Positions 18,084 to 26,333 of a DNA stretch of 64,000 nt are shown in pieces; position 1 is the stretch's first letter; each line of letters opens with the position of its first letter. This DNA comes from Desulfovibrio gilichinskyi (GTDB lineage: Bacteria; Desulfobacterota; Desulfovibrionia; Desulfovibrionales; Desulfovibrionaceae): NCBI RefSeq assembly GCF_900177375.1, contig NZ_FWZU01000005.1, positions 1 to 64,000 of the forward strand, written 5' to 3'. Both the position numbers and the translations under genes were made by a program. The notes beneath the pieces were generated by a model. The model saw only the letters and a list, made by a program, of their open reading frames with translations, was not told where the DNA came from and ran no database searches.

Positions 18084-18713
18084 GTGAAAACCCAGAATAT
18101 CCCCAAAGCGACAATCAAGCGACTCGCAGTTTACATACAAGTTCTTACGGGGCTTAAGCGTGATGGCGTAGAAGTTGTTTCATCAGAGAAACTAGCCCGC
18201 GCCTGTTCAGTTAATCCTTCCCAGATTCGTAAAGATTTAGCTTATTTTGGCGAATTCGGCGTGCGCGGTGTCGGTTATTATGTGCACGAACTGATTGCTT
18301 CAATTAAACATTCTCTTGGTGTTGACCGAGTTTGGGGCTGCGCCCTTGTCGGAGTCGGTAACCTTGGACGTGCTTTGCTTCGTCATAAAGAGTTTGCCTT
18401 AAGAGGCTTTTCCATCAGGGCTGCATTTGATTGCGACCCTTATAAAATCGGTGAAATTGTCTCTGGACTTGAAGTTGTATGCACGCGTCAGCTGAAAAGC
18501 AGAGTAGACGAACTTGGACTTGAAATAGGAATTATTTCTACGCCTCCTGAAAGAGCCCAGAGAGCAGCCAATTACCTTGTTGAAGGCGGCCTCAAAGGGA
18601 TTGTTAATTTTGCACAGGCAAGAATCCAAGTTCCTAAAGAAATCACAGTTGAATATGTAGATTTCACACATCATTTTTATTCAGTAGCATTTAATGTGAG
18701 CTCATCTGACTAG
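18084..18713 (+). CDS. rex: Redox-sensing transcriptional repressor Rex
   Basis: A 209-residue protein of normal Rex length. The N-terminal winged helix (residues ~1-80: IPKATIKRLAVYIQVLTGL, VNPSQIRKDLAYFGEFGVRGVGY) is followed by an NAD(H)-binding Rossmann domain with GVGNLGRALL at ~92. The C-terminal helix that swaps between subunits (VEYVDFTHHFYSVAF) is present. Rex leaves DNA when NADH rises and controls energy genes in Desulfovibrio. It starts with GTG. Proximity to the F0 genes suggests Rex regulates them. Confidence 0.96.
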   Translation: MKTQNIPKATIKRLAVYIQVLTGLKRDGVEVVSSEKLARACSVNPSQIRKDLAYFGEFGVRGVGYYVHELIASIKHSLGVDRVWGCALVGVGNLGRALLRHKEFALRGFSIRAAFDCDPYKIGEIVSGLEVVCTRQLKSRVDELGLEIGIISTPPERAQRAANYLVEGGLKGIVNFAQARIQVPKEITVEYVDFTHHFYSVAFNVSSSD

Positions 18714-18753
18714 CTAGCTGCTGAATAATTTTGCAAAGATTTTTTTGTGAGAA

Positions 18754-18781
18754 AGCCCTCAAAGCGTATGCCTTGAGGGCT
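18754..18781. terminator. Hairpin terminator between rex and the sigma-54 regulator
   Basis: Perfect 9-bp stem AGCCCTCAA (18754-18762) with TTGAGGGCT (18773-18781), flanked by GAAA and CTTT sequences that extend it imperfectly. The two genes converge here. Confidence 0.75.
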
Positions 18782-18811
18782 CTTTCCAGTTGGGCAAAAA
18801 TCAGGTGATAA

Positions 18812-20284
18812 CTAATTGCTGAAAAAAGTTTTCTTAATGTCGTGTTTTTTTAGCAGAGCGTATATTCTGGAATTTGAAAGCCCGGACACCTGAGCTGCTT
18901 TTTTGATATTGCCGTTGCAGTGAAGGAAAAGACTTTCCAGATAGAGCTTTTCAGCCTGATCAAGGGCTTGGTCTCTATATTCTTTCAGAGGGGGAAAATC
19001 TTCATTTAAAGGCGGCTTGTATGGTGATATTTCAGCTTCTTTGTTTAATTGCTTTTTTGTAGTCTTATGCCCTTGAATGACGGTCAAAACTGGTTTGTGG
19101 TCTGTTTTAGGTAAGACTGAGTGTTGGGCGGCCGCAATCCTTATACGGACAGGCAGGTGAATCGGCAAAAATTCTCCTGCTTCCGGATTAGTGGCGAAAA
19201 CCTGCTCAAGGATATTGAAAAGCTCTCGGATATTTCCGGGCCATGAGTATGCCTCCAACGCTTTAAGAAACTCATTTGAAACAGGAGTCGGTGCTGTATT
19301 AGAATCTGCGCTGAGCTTGTTTAAAAAATATCTGCTGAGTTCAGGGATATCTTCTTTGCGCTGTCGCAGTGGCGGAAGTTCAATTGTAAAAGCCTGCATA
19401 CGATACATAAGATCCTGCCGGAATCTTCCGGTTTGAACCAGTGCTTCAAGGTCGCGATTTGTAGCTGTAACCAGTCTGAAGTCGCTCTTGATTTCTTTGG
19501 GGTCGCCGACTGGACGAAATGTGTGCTCTTGAAGAACCCTTAAGAAAGATTTTTGAAGTGCCAGCGGAAGTTCGCCGACTTCATCAAGGAAGAGAGTTCC
19601 TCCGTCCGCTTTAGCAATCAAGCCCTGATTGGACTCTTCCGCACTGGTGAAAGCCCCGCGCTTGTGCCCAAAAAGTATGCTTTCAACAAGATTTTCAGGA
19701 ATTGACGCGCAATCGACTGCGACAAAAGGTCCTTTTCGGTGAGTACTGTTATCGTGTACGGCCTTTGCGAAAAGTTCTTTTCCTGTTCCGGTCTCACCTG
19801 AAATTGAAACACTTACATGGCTTTCAGCGGCTTTGGCTGCCTGTTCCATACACCGCATAATAGCTTTAGAGCGTCCGACAATATTATGATGCCCAAGCTT
19901 AGGATGAGAAGCTTGTTTTTCAGTCCTGTATTGCAACACACGTTGCATATGCAGAAGGTACTGCTCCGCAGTGGCTGGCTTGCTTATGTAGTCCCATGCA
20001 CCGGAGTTGATAGCCAGCTCTGCTCCTTTGGTGTCTCCTTTGCCTGTTATAATAACTACTTCTGGAGAGTTTTTTAATATTTGCAGTTCCGGCAGAGCGT
20101 CAAGCCCGTTACCGTCCGGAAGAACGACATCAAGAAATACGATATCGAAACGTTCTTCGCGCGCTAGCGCGATACCTTTCTTGAGTGTAAGAGCTTTATC
20201 TCCACCGTGACCAAGGTGCTTGGCAAGTACAAGCAAAAGGTCACCTATGTGCGGGTCATCGTCGATTATTAGAACATTGGCCAT
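18812..20284 (-). CDS. Sigma-54-dependent response regulator (NtrC family), orphan
   Basis: A 490-residue regulator. Receiver domain 1-120 (IIDDD; phosphoacceptor Asp52 in FLDVVLPDGNG; KP at 101-102). AAA+ sigma-54 activator domain ~135-370 with Walker A GETGTGKE at 162-169, GTLFLDEVGEL as Walker B, and loop 1 reading GAFTSA at 209-214 instead of GAFTGA. C-terminal Fis-type helix-turn-helix (NIKKAAQVSGLSNSRIYALLKK). No histidine kinase is adjacent. The ATG at 20284 begins exactly at a receiver strand; an upstream GTG would add a 25-residue extension with no receiver similarity. The 359-nt gap upstream holds AT-rich DNA and the MarR palindrome. Confidence 0.93.
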   Translation of the reverse strand: MANVLIIDDDPHIGDLLLVLAKHLGHGGDKALTLKKGIALAREERFDIVFLDVVLPDGNGLDALPELQILKNSPEVVIITGKGDTKGAELAINSGAWDYISKPATAEQYLLHMQRVLQYRTEKQASHPKLGHHNIVGRSKAIMRCMEQAAKAAESHVSVSISGETGTGKELFAKAVHDNSTHRKGPFVAVDCASIPENLVESILFGHKRGAFTSAEESNQGLIAKADGGTLFLDEVGELPLALQKSFLRVLQEHTFRPVGDPKEIKSDFRLVTATNRDLEALVQTGRFRQDLMYRMQAFTIELPPLRQRKEDIPELSRYFLNKLSADSNTAPTPVSNEFLKALEAYSWPGNIRELFNILEQVFATNPEAGEFLPIHLPVRIRIAAAQHSVLPKTDHKPVLTVIQGHKTTKKQLNKEAEISPYKPPLNEDFPPLKEYRDQALDQAEKLYLESLFLHCNGNIKKAAQVSGLSNSRIYALLKKHDIKKTFFSN

Positions 20285-20577
20285 AAGTAGTTTTTTATAG
20301 ATGCTAAAGTTGCAAAGAGTATCGTCTTCAATTTGGCTACAGCATAAATCAGAGCACACTCACATTCAGCTTGCAACACTTTTTATGTTTTTATGCGTTA
20401 AAAATAGAATAAGCTTTATGCTAAATATAATGCTATATAATATTATAATGCGGTAAATGTTTATATCCGGGGCTTAGAAAGGCTGAGAGTTTATTCATAC
20501 TAATCGGGATTTATGTGTGCCGGAGTCAGAATATTCAATTGTATTTTCGAGAGTTGACATCCGCCTTGTGATATATT

Positions 20578-20623
20578 AGTTGACGTATCAACAGTTGTTT
20601 TGTCAACTGTTGATACGTCAACT
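20578..20623. promoter_or_regulatory. 46-bp palindrome upstream of marR-MFS, candidate MarR operator
   Basis: Perfect 20-bp arms at 20578-20597 and 20604-20623 with a 6-nt spacer. Each arm contains TTGACGTATCAA, itself a TTGA/TCAA dyad, so the element can hold two MarR-type dimers or fold as a long RNA hairpin. It begins 18 nt after a TTGACA (20554-20559) that may be a -35 box and ends 20 nt before the marR start, ahead of its AGGAG. Position strongly suggests autoregulation by the MarR protein. Confidence 0.65.
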
Positions 20624-20643
20624 CCAGTTGTCAGGAGATTAAG

Positions 20644-21099
20644 ATGCATGAAAATATGTCATTAGGATATTTAAATACGCAGATTACGCGCCTTCACAGG
20701 GCCATTGTTGAAGATAAATTAAGCGCACTAGGTATTACTTACTGTCAGGTTGGTTTTGTCATGACGGCTCTTAACCATCCGGGATGGAATCAAGAACAGT
20801 TGTCGCATTTTCTTGTTGTCGATAAGGGATCTACCGCAAGATCCGTTGCAAAACTTATTAAGCTTAAATTTCTATACAGAGAAGAGAACCCTCAAAACAG
20901 GCGTGAAAAATTAGTTTATCCAACTGAAAAAGCGGAAGAAATAAGAGAAGATCTTCATAAGGCTTTGCAGTCGGCAAATCAATTGATGATGTCTAACCTT
21001 AGAGAACCAGAGAAAGTAGTTTTGCTGGAAATGATGAAACGGATGATTGATACAGGCCGTAATTCGTTAGGAATGTCATCAATCTGGCAAAATTTTTAG
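20644..21099 (+). CDS. MarR family transcriptional regulator
   Basis: A 151-residue protein with the MarR winged-helix layout: N-terminal dimer helix (LNTQITRLHRAIVEDKLSALGIT), recognition region (WNQEQLSHFLVVDKGSTARSVAKLIKLKFLYREENPQNRREKLVYPTEKAEEI, where the Asn/Asp-rich beta wing has the usual DxRxK-like pattern as NRREK), and C-terminal dimer helices. It probably represses itself and the MFS exporter 61 nt downstream through the large palindrome in its leader, with release by an unknown small ligand. Confidence 0.92.
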   Translation: MHENMSLGYLNTQITRLHRAIVEDKLSALGITYCQVGFVMTALNHPGWNQEQLSHFLVVDKGSTARSVAKLIKLKFLYREENPQNRREKLVYPTEKAEEIREDLHKALQSANQLMMSNLREPEKVVLLEMMKRMIDTGRNSLGMSSIWQNF

Positions 21100-21160
21100 A
21101 TATTACAAATTTTCAATCTGTTTAATATTCAGTGCTGAATTTTTTTAAGAGGTTTTTATT

Positions 21161-22555
21161 ATGGATGATGCAAAAAAAAGAGCGGTAATCTTAGCCGTTT
21201 CAGTAACTCAATTTGCTATACCGTTTATGTTTTCAGCGGTAGGGGTTGCTCTGCCTGTGATAGGGCGCGAATTCGGCGCAAGCGGTCTTGATCTAAGTTT
21301 AATTGAATCAATGTATATAGGCGGGGTTGCAGCTGTACTTCTTCCTTTTGGAAGGTTTGCAGATATGCACGGGCGCGAGCCTGTTTTCAGGCTTGGAGTA
21401 CTGCTTTATGCCATATTCACTCTGCTATTGGGATTTGCGCATGATATCAATGTGCTGACTTTGCTTAGAATGGGGCAGGGTCTTTCAGGGGCACTGACAA
21501 TTGCTACCAATATGGCTTTGTTAACCGATTCTGTCCCGCCTAGAGAGCGCGGCAGAGCAATGGGTATTGCCGTTGCTGCCGTTTATGTAGGGCTTTCCAT
21601 AGGGCCGTATCTCGGCGGGCTTATAGCTACCGAGCTTGGATGGAGATGGATTTTTTACCTTGGAACAATTCCTCTAGGAATCAGTTACATAGTCAGCCGT
21701 ATCAATTTGAAAGGTAAGTTTCATTCCTCAACTGAAAAATTTGATTATGCCGGTAGCGGGTTAGTCATATTTTCTGTAGCCGCGTTTGTTTTCGGCGGGA
21801 CAAGCTTAAATACCGGATGGCCGGGGATTGTTTCATTATCAGCCGGTCTGCTCGGATTCATAGTTTTTATTTTTATGCAGAGCAGGACTGAATATCCTCT
21901 TGTGGATTTAGCTGTTTTTAAGGAAAGATTAGATTTTTCTGAAGCGGCTCTTGTGCAGTTTATAAGTTATGCCGGAACATTCGGGATTGTTTTTCTTTTC
22001 AGCTTATACTTGCAGAGTATTAAAGCAATGACCCCGCACGAGGCAGGAACGGTGCTTGTTGTACAGCCGCTTATTCAAGCAGTTTTGTCGCCCCTGGTGG
22101 GGAAATGGGCTGATATTTACTATCCGCGTGTAATTGCGATGATGGGGATGGTTGTCTGCACAGTCGGGTCAATCATGGGAGCTCTTGTCGGCCCTGAAAC
22201 TTCGCTTTTCTACTTATATTCCATGTTTGTTATGCTTGGAATCGGTTTTGCACTTTTTTCTGCCCCTAATATGATAATACTTATGGGAAGTGTTCCACCT
22301 TCAAAATTTGGATTCGCTTCAGCCATCACAGGCGCATTAAGGACTATCGGTATGGTTTCGAGCATGGTGATAATCGCAATTTTCCTATCTGTGTATATGG
22401 CTGATGCACCTGTTTCGCATGAAACCGGCGTGGCATATATGAAGGTTATGCACGGTGCGCTGATTACGCTTTCCGGGTTTTGCGTGTTCGGAGTTTTAAT
22501 CTCACTTCGCTCTGTTTACAGACGTTTTTGCGGCAGCGGCAGAGTTGCCAAATAA
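21161..22555 (+). CDS. MFS drug/solute exporter, DHA2 (EmrB/QacA) type
   Basis: A 464-residue transporter with about 14 predicted membrane segments. MFS loop motif GRFADMHGREPVFRLG sits between helices 2 and 3, and motif C-like AVYVGLSIGPYLGGLIA is in helix 5, typical of proton antiporters. The substrate is unknown. It is co-transcribed with the MarR regulator, so inducible efflux of the MarR ligand is the natural reading. Confidence 0.9.
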   Translation: MDDAKKRAVILAVSVTQFAIPFMFSAVGVALPVIGREFGASGLDLSLIESMYIGGVAAVLLPFGRFADMHGREPVFRLGVLLYAIFTLLLGFAHDINVLTLLRMGQGLSGALTIATNMALLTDSVPPRERGRAMGIAVAAVYVGLSIGPYLGGLIATELGWRWIFYLGTIPLGISYIVSRINLKGKFHSSTEKFDYAGSGLVIFSVAAFVFGGTSLNTGWPGIVSLSAGLLGFIVFIFMQSRTEYPLVDLAVFKERLDFSEAALVQFISYAGTFGIVFLFSLYLQSIKAMTPHEAGTVLVVQPLIQAVLSPLVGKWADIYYPRVIAMMGMVVCTVGSIMGALVGPETSLFYLYSMFVMLGIGFALFSAPNMIILMGSVPPSKFGFASAITGALRTIGMVSSMVIIAIFLSVYMADAPVSHETGVAYMKVMHGALITLSGFCVFGVLISLRSVYRRFCGSGRVAK

Positions 22556-22597
22556 GATCTTTATATGCAATCTGCGGACAACAGAAAGGAGAAATAG

Positions 22598-23287
22598 ATG
22601 GCGACATCAACTATCAGCGGCGTGGATATATTAGGAGCTGCTATTAAGGCTAAAAGAAAGCTTGAAGACGATACCAGCCTTGACCAAGGGTTTATTTCTT
22701 CAGCAGATCAGGCGCGTGTTTTGGCCTATTATGTTAATTTGCTGGTGAAGTGGAATAAATCCATGAATCTGGTTGGGCCGAAGAGCTGGGATGAAATTTT
22801 TCATTCTCTCATAATCGACAGTTTACATCTGGCTGATTTTTTAAATGATCTGGAGCTTCCTGAAAATCCGGTGACACTTGATCTCGGCGCCGGCGCCGGA
22901 CTTCCGGGGCTGCCGCTCAGAGTAGTTTGGCAGAAAGGAACTTATCATTTGGTGGAATCGCGTGAAAAGCGTTCAATCTTTATGCGTACAGCCCTGCAAA
23001 TGATGAAACTTCCACGAACAGTGGTTTTTCAAGGCAGAGCTGAAACTTTTCCGCATGAAAATCTCCCTGCTGATCTCATCCTCAGTAAGGCTTTTATGCC
23101 ATGGAAAGAACTTCTGCCGTTTGTAAGACCCATGCTGGCGGAAACAGGGCGGATTGTTGTCTTATCAAACGACTGCGCTCCGGATTCCGCTGAAGTCAAT
23201 GAATGCGGCTATGAACTGGAATCCACAATGGAATATAAGGCTGATAAGAAAACTCATTATTTCTGGTCACTGTTGCCGTCAAGCTGA
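22598..23287 (+). CDS. rsmG: 16S rRNA (guanine527-N7)-methyltransferase
   Basis: A 229-residue class I methyltransferase of the RsmG/GidB family. An N-terminal ~30-residue extension precedes LAYYVNLLVKWNKSMNLVGPKS; the SAM motif is DLGAGAGLPGLPL, followed by VESREKRSIFMRTAL and ILSKAFMPWKELL. It methylates G527 in the 530 loop of 16S rRNA. GAAAGGAG precedes the start. It follows the MFS gene by 42 nt and its last 31 nt overlap the end of a convergent 72-codon gene. Confidence 0.93.
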   Translation: MATSTISGVDILGAAIKAKRKLEDDTSLDQGFISSADQARVLAYYVNLLVKWNKSMNLVGPKSWDEIFHSLIIDSLHLADFLNDLELPENPVTLDLGAGAGLPGLPLRVVWQKGTYHLVESREKRSIFMRTALQMMKLPRTVVFQGRAETFPHENLPADLILSKAFMPWKELLPFVRPMLAETGRIVVLSNDCAPDSAEVNECGYELESTMEYKADKKTHYFWSLLPSS

Positions 23288-23475
23288 CCTGGCAGGCTAC
23301 CTTTGAAAATAAGTTTAGTGGCGTATTCATCAGCTATCTCAGCGACATCCATCAGTTTTTCCAAAAACTCGAGGATTTCAAATCTTTTTTCTTCTGTTCC
23401 GTTATCGAATTCAAACTGCATGTCGCCTGAGGTCATATAGAGTTCGAGTTTTTCAAGGTATTCCGGTTTGATCAT
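23257..23475 (-). CDS. Small acidic hypothetical protein
   Basis: A 72-residue acidic protein (IKPEYLEKLELYM, EKRFEILEFLEKLMDVAEIADEYATKLI) with predicted helices and no signal. AGGA lies 8 nt before the ATG and the gene follows rlmH by 65 nt on the same strand, both supporting it as real. Its 3' end overlaps rsmG on the opposite strand by 31 nt. Function unknown. Confidence 0.65.
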   Translation of the reverse strand: MIKPEYLEKLELYMTSGDMQFEFDNGTEEKRFEILEFLEKLMDVAEIADEYATKLIFKGSLPGQLDGNSDQK

Positions 23476-23540
23476 TTTTGTTCCTCAGTATTTTATTTTT
23501 CAGCAGGGTTTTCCAATTGATTTCAGCTGTGCACTTGAGC

Positions 23541-24011
23541 TTATACGTGATGGTAAGGAGATCCCTTCAAAATAGATGCCGCGCGATAAAGCTGCTCAAG
23601 AAGCATAGTGCGGGCCAATTCATGAGGCAGAGTCATTTTACTGAGTGAAAGCTTTATTCTGGCTACTTTTGTAACTTCATCAGACAATCCGAAAGGGCCG
23701 CCTATTATAAAACACGGCGTAAGATTCGGATCTTCGGTCCATTTCTGTAAATGTTTTGAAAGCTCAACCGAGGTCATTTCTATACCTGTTTCATCAAGGC
23801 AGATGACCATATCTGAAGAGCGGATTTTCTCTACAATGGATTTACCTTCGCGAAGTACTTTGTCTTCCGGCGGAAGTTTGCCCGGTGCGTCTTTCAGAAT
23901 AGTTTCATCAAGCTTGTGAAACCTGCCTAATTTTTTTGCATAATGAGCACAGGCTTCATTGAAAAATGGTTCTTTAAGTTTGCCTACCCAGATGAATCTT
24001 AACTTACCCAT
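23541..24011 (-). CDS. rlmH: 23S rRNA (pseudouridine1915-N3)-methyltransferase
   Basis: A 156-residue SPOUT-class methyltransferase. LDETGIEMTSVELSKHL, FIIGGPFGLSDEV and the C-terminal LEQLYRAASILKGSPYHHV are diagnostic of RlmH, which methylates the pseudouridine in helix 69 on 70S ribosomes. It lies 6 nt after the phosphoesterase gene, so the two form one transcript with the small acidic gene. Confidence 0.95.
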   Translation of the reverse strand: MGKLRFIWVGKLKEPFFNEACAHYAKKLGRFHKLDETILKDAPGKLPPEDKVLREGKSIVEKIRSSDMVICLDETGIEMTSVELSKHLQKWTEDPNLTPCFIIGGPFGLSDEVTKVARIKLSLSKMTLPHELARTMLLEQLYRAASILKGSPYHHV

Positions 24012-24017
24012 AAAATG

Positions 24018-24689
24018 TTAATTCCCTTTTAGAGCTGCTTCAAGTTTTCCGTCTTGCAGTGTTATCAGAACATACCCTCCACCGGACGCCATTCCCGGAT
24101 TGAAAATACGTGATTTCCCTATGATATCTTCACCGCTTGATTCGTGGATGTGTCCGCTGACTACGATGTCAGGCTGAACTTTTTCAATAAAATTCCGAAC
24201 TGAACGGCTGCCTACGTGTTGACCGTTTGAAATTACATCCAGCTTGGTATTATATGGCGAGTCATGCACAGCTAAAATCAGTTGATCGTAATCACCGATT
24301 TTTGCGTAAGTTTCTTCAAGCCATTGTCCAAGCTGTTCGTCGCTTACTTCGCTTGGAGTTCCGAACGGCGTTGGAATAGAATATCCAACTCCCATAATTT
24401 TGATACCTTTGGCAAGTTCGCGCGTTTCCAAATGAAGATTAGCTTCTTTGCTTTTAAGAAAATCTGTAACATTTGCGCGGTCCATATTTCCGATTTGAGC
24501 AAGTATGTTAGGATTTTGATCGTGAATCACTCCCCAGACCTTTTCAACTGCGCCTTGCGGGGAATGGTTTGTAATGTCTCCGGTGATAATGACCCCATCG
24601 GCTTTCTTAATTTCAGGAATTATTGATACAAAACTGAGGCTTTGGTGGATATCGCCGAGGGCTATCCATTTCAGTATATTTTCAGCCAT
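24018..24689 (-). CDS. Metallophosphoesterase
   Basis: A 223-residue calcineurin-like phosphoesterase. Metal ligands appear in order: GDIHQS, GDITNHS, GNMDR (the GNxD/H motif), HDSPYN and GHIHES. Length and the short compact form fit the YfcE/MJ0936-type phosphodiesterases; the substrate is unknown. The ATG at 24689 is chosen since CTGGAG lies 7 nt before it; an upstream in-frame ATG has no ribosome-binding site. It is the first gene of the operon with rlmH. Confidence 0.88.
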   Translation of the reverse strand: MAENILKWIALGDIHQSLSFVSIIPEIKKADGVIITGDITNHSPQGAVEKVWGVIHDQNPNILAQIGNMDRANVTDFLKSKEANLHLETRELAKGIKIMGVGYSIPTPFGTPSEVSDEQLGQWLEETYAKIGDYDQLILAVHDSPYNTKLDVISNGQHVGSRSVRNFIEKVQPDIVVSGHIHESSGEDIIGKSRIFNPGMASGGGYVLITLQDGKLEAALKGN

Positions 24690-24924
24690 ATTATCTCCAG
24701 CTGGTTTGCGATATGATTGCAAAGGGTTATTTAATAACATTAATGATTCTAAAAACCAATCAGGGCAGAGCAGTACACCGCGATTTTAAGTTTTTCTCGA
24801 GTATGTCTAAGTTTTCTTTATCGTATGGGAATTATTGTGTAGATTCATATTCAATTCAAGTGAATAATTTTGAAATGATCTTTATGGTTCGTCTATGCCG
24901 GAAAAACAAAAGTGATGAGACAGG

Positions 24925-25509
24925 GTGATAGATTTGGATAAAAATGAAATAAGGTCCAGCCTGCTGACACAGAGAGGAAAGCTCTCTAAGTCGGAAGTTG
25001 AGTCTATGAGTCGTAAGATAGTTTCTTCAGTTCAGTCACATGCGGAATGGAAAAATGCGGCAGAAGTTCTGCTGTATTGGCCTATCAAAAATGAAGTGGA
25101 CGTAACTCCGTTGTTTCGTGACGCGCTTGAGTCCGGTAAGAAAGTTTATATGCCCTGTTGCCGCAGAGATGAGCCGGGGATTATGGATTTCGGTGTCGTA
25201 AGGGCGGAAGAGGATCTTTTACAAGGATCATTCGGGATAAAGGAACCGTGTAGAAGTAAGTGTGAATTTCCTGATGCTATTTCTCCTGATGTGATGATAA
25301 TTCCAGGTGTAGGTTTTGACCGTAAAGGGTATAGAATAGGATTCGGGGGCGGATATTATGATAGATTTCTTGCTCATCCGCAGAAAGCCGGATCTTTAGC
25401 TGTGGGAGTCTGTTATTATTTTCAGCTTGTTGATAATATTGCGGTTGAAGAATGGGACAAACCGGTGCAGTTAATATGCACAGATAAGGATGTTATATGG
25501 CCAAAATAG
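24925..25509 (+). CDS. 5-formyltetrahydrofolate cyclo-ligase
   Basis: A 194-residue enzyme that converts 5-formyl-THF to methenyl-THF using ATP. The basic N-terminal region (EIRSSLLTQRGKLSK), the substrate region WPIKNEVDVTPL, and the C-terminal nucleotide loop GVGFDRKGYRIGFGGGYYDRFL are conserved. It starts with GTG after AGACAGG. The last 13 nt overlap the start of pgeF, so both are co-translated. Confidence 0.93.
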   Translation: MIDLDKNEIRSSLLTQRGKLSKSEVESMSRKIVSSVQSHAEWKNAAEVLLYWPIKNEVDVTPLFRDALESGKKVYMPCCRRDEPGIMDFGVVRAEEDLLQGSFGIKEPCRSKCEFPDAISPDVMIIPGVGFDRKGYRIGFGGGYYDRFLAHPQKAGSLAVGVCYYFQLVDNIAVEEWDKPVQLICTDKDVIWPK

Positions 25510-26243
25510 ATTACATACCGTTTGCTTTTCCGGGGCTTGATAATATTTCGTGCGCATTCACAACAAGAATCGGCGGTGCGTGTCAGTCGCCGTTTGATGA
25601 AGGCAATCTGTCGTTTGATGTAGGAGACGATCCTTACGCCGTGAGAGCTAACCGAACCGCTTTGGCTGCTTCTCTTGGGGTAACTCATTGGCATGAGAGC
25701 ATACAGGTTCACGGAGACGTTATACATTTTGAACCGGAACCACAGTCGCCTGAACAGCCTCCGCATATTGAAGGGGACGGACTCACTTCGGCAGAGAAAG
25801 GTCATGCTCTTGTTGTCAAAACCGCAGATTGTCAGCCGATTTTAATTGCTCATAATAAAGGGCATTTTGTCGCCGCATTGCATAATGGCTGGCGTGGTAA
25901 TTCCATAAATTTCCCAGGCAAGAGTGTTGCGCAGATATGTGCCCATTACGGATGCGCTCCTTCTGAGCTTATGGCCGTCAGGGGACCTAGCCTCAGCCCT
26001 GCTATGGCTGAATTTGTGAATTTTAATTCTGACTTTGAGCCCGGGTATGAAAAATATTTCAATAAAGACAGTAACACTGTAGATTTATGGAAGTTGACCA
26101 ATGACCAACTGACAGGCGCAGGAATTGAATCCAGAAATATTTTCGGAATTGATATGTGTACCTACAGTATGAAAGAAACTTTTTTTTCCTACAGGCGTGA
26201 TAGAAAAACAGGACGGCAGGTTTCCGTAATCTGGATTAAGTAG
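25497..26243 (+). CDS. pgeF: Laccase-domain protein, peptidoglycan editing factor / purine nucleoside phosphorylase family
   Basis: A 248-residue YfiH/YlmD-family protein. Zinc- or copper-binding and catalytic residues lie in QVHGD, KTADCQP and HNGWRG; TTRIGG starts the domain. Members act as purine nucleoside phosphorylase/adenosine deaminase or prevent misincorporation of L-Ser in the peptidoglycan peptide. It overlaps the preceding folate gene and is closed by a 44-bp palindromic terminator. Confidence 0.92.
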   Translation: MAKIDYIPFAFPGLDNISCAFTTRIGGACQSPFDEGNLSFDVGDDPYAVRANRTALAASLGVTHWHESIQVHGDVIHFEPEPQSPEQPPHIEGDGLTSAEKGHALVVKTADCQPILIAHNKGHFVAALHNGWRGNSINFPGKSVAQICAHYGCAPSELMAVRGPSLSPAMAEFVNFNSDFEPGYEKYFNKDSNTVDLWKLTNDQLTGAGIESRNIFGIDMCTYSMKETFFSYRRDRKTGRQVSVIWIK

Positions 26244-26262
26244 TCTTAAAAAAAATTGGCAT

Positions 26263-26306
26263 AAATATAAACCCCTCTTTGATGCATCAAAGAGGGGTTT
26301 ATATTT
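26263..26306. terminator. Bidirectional terminator between pgeF and cheV
   Basis: A perfect 44-bp palindrome: 22-nt arms 26263-26284 and 26285-26306, with stem core ACCCCTCTTTG and TTT/AAA ends, symmetric for both convergent genes. Confidence 0.9.
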
Positions 26307-26333
26307 GACTGTGGAAATTATTATGACAGTAAA

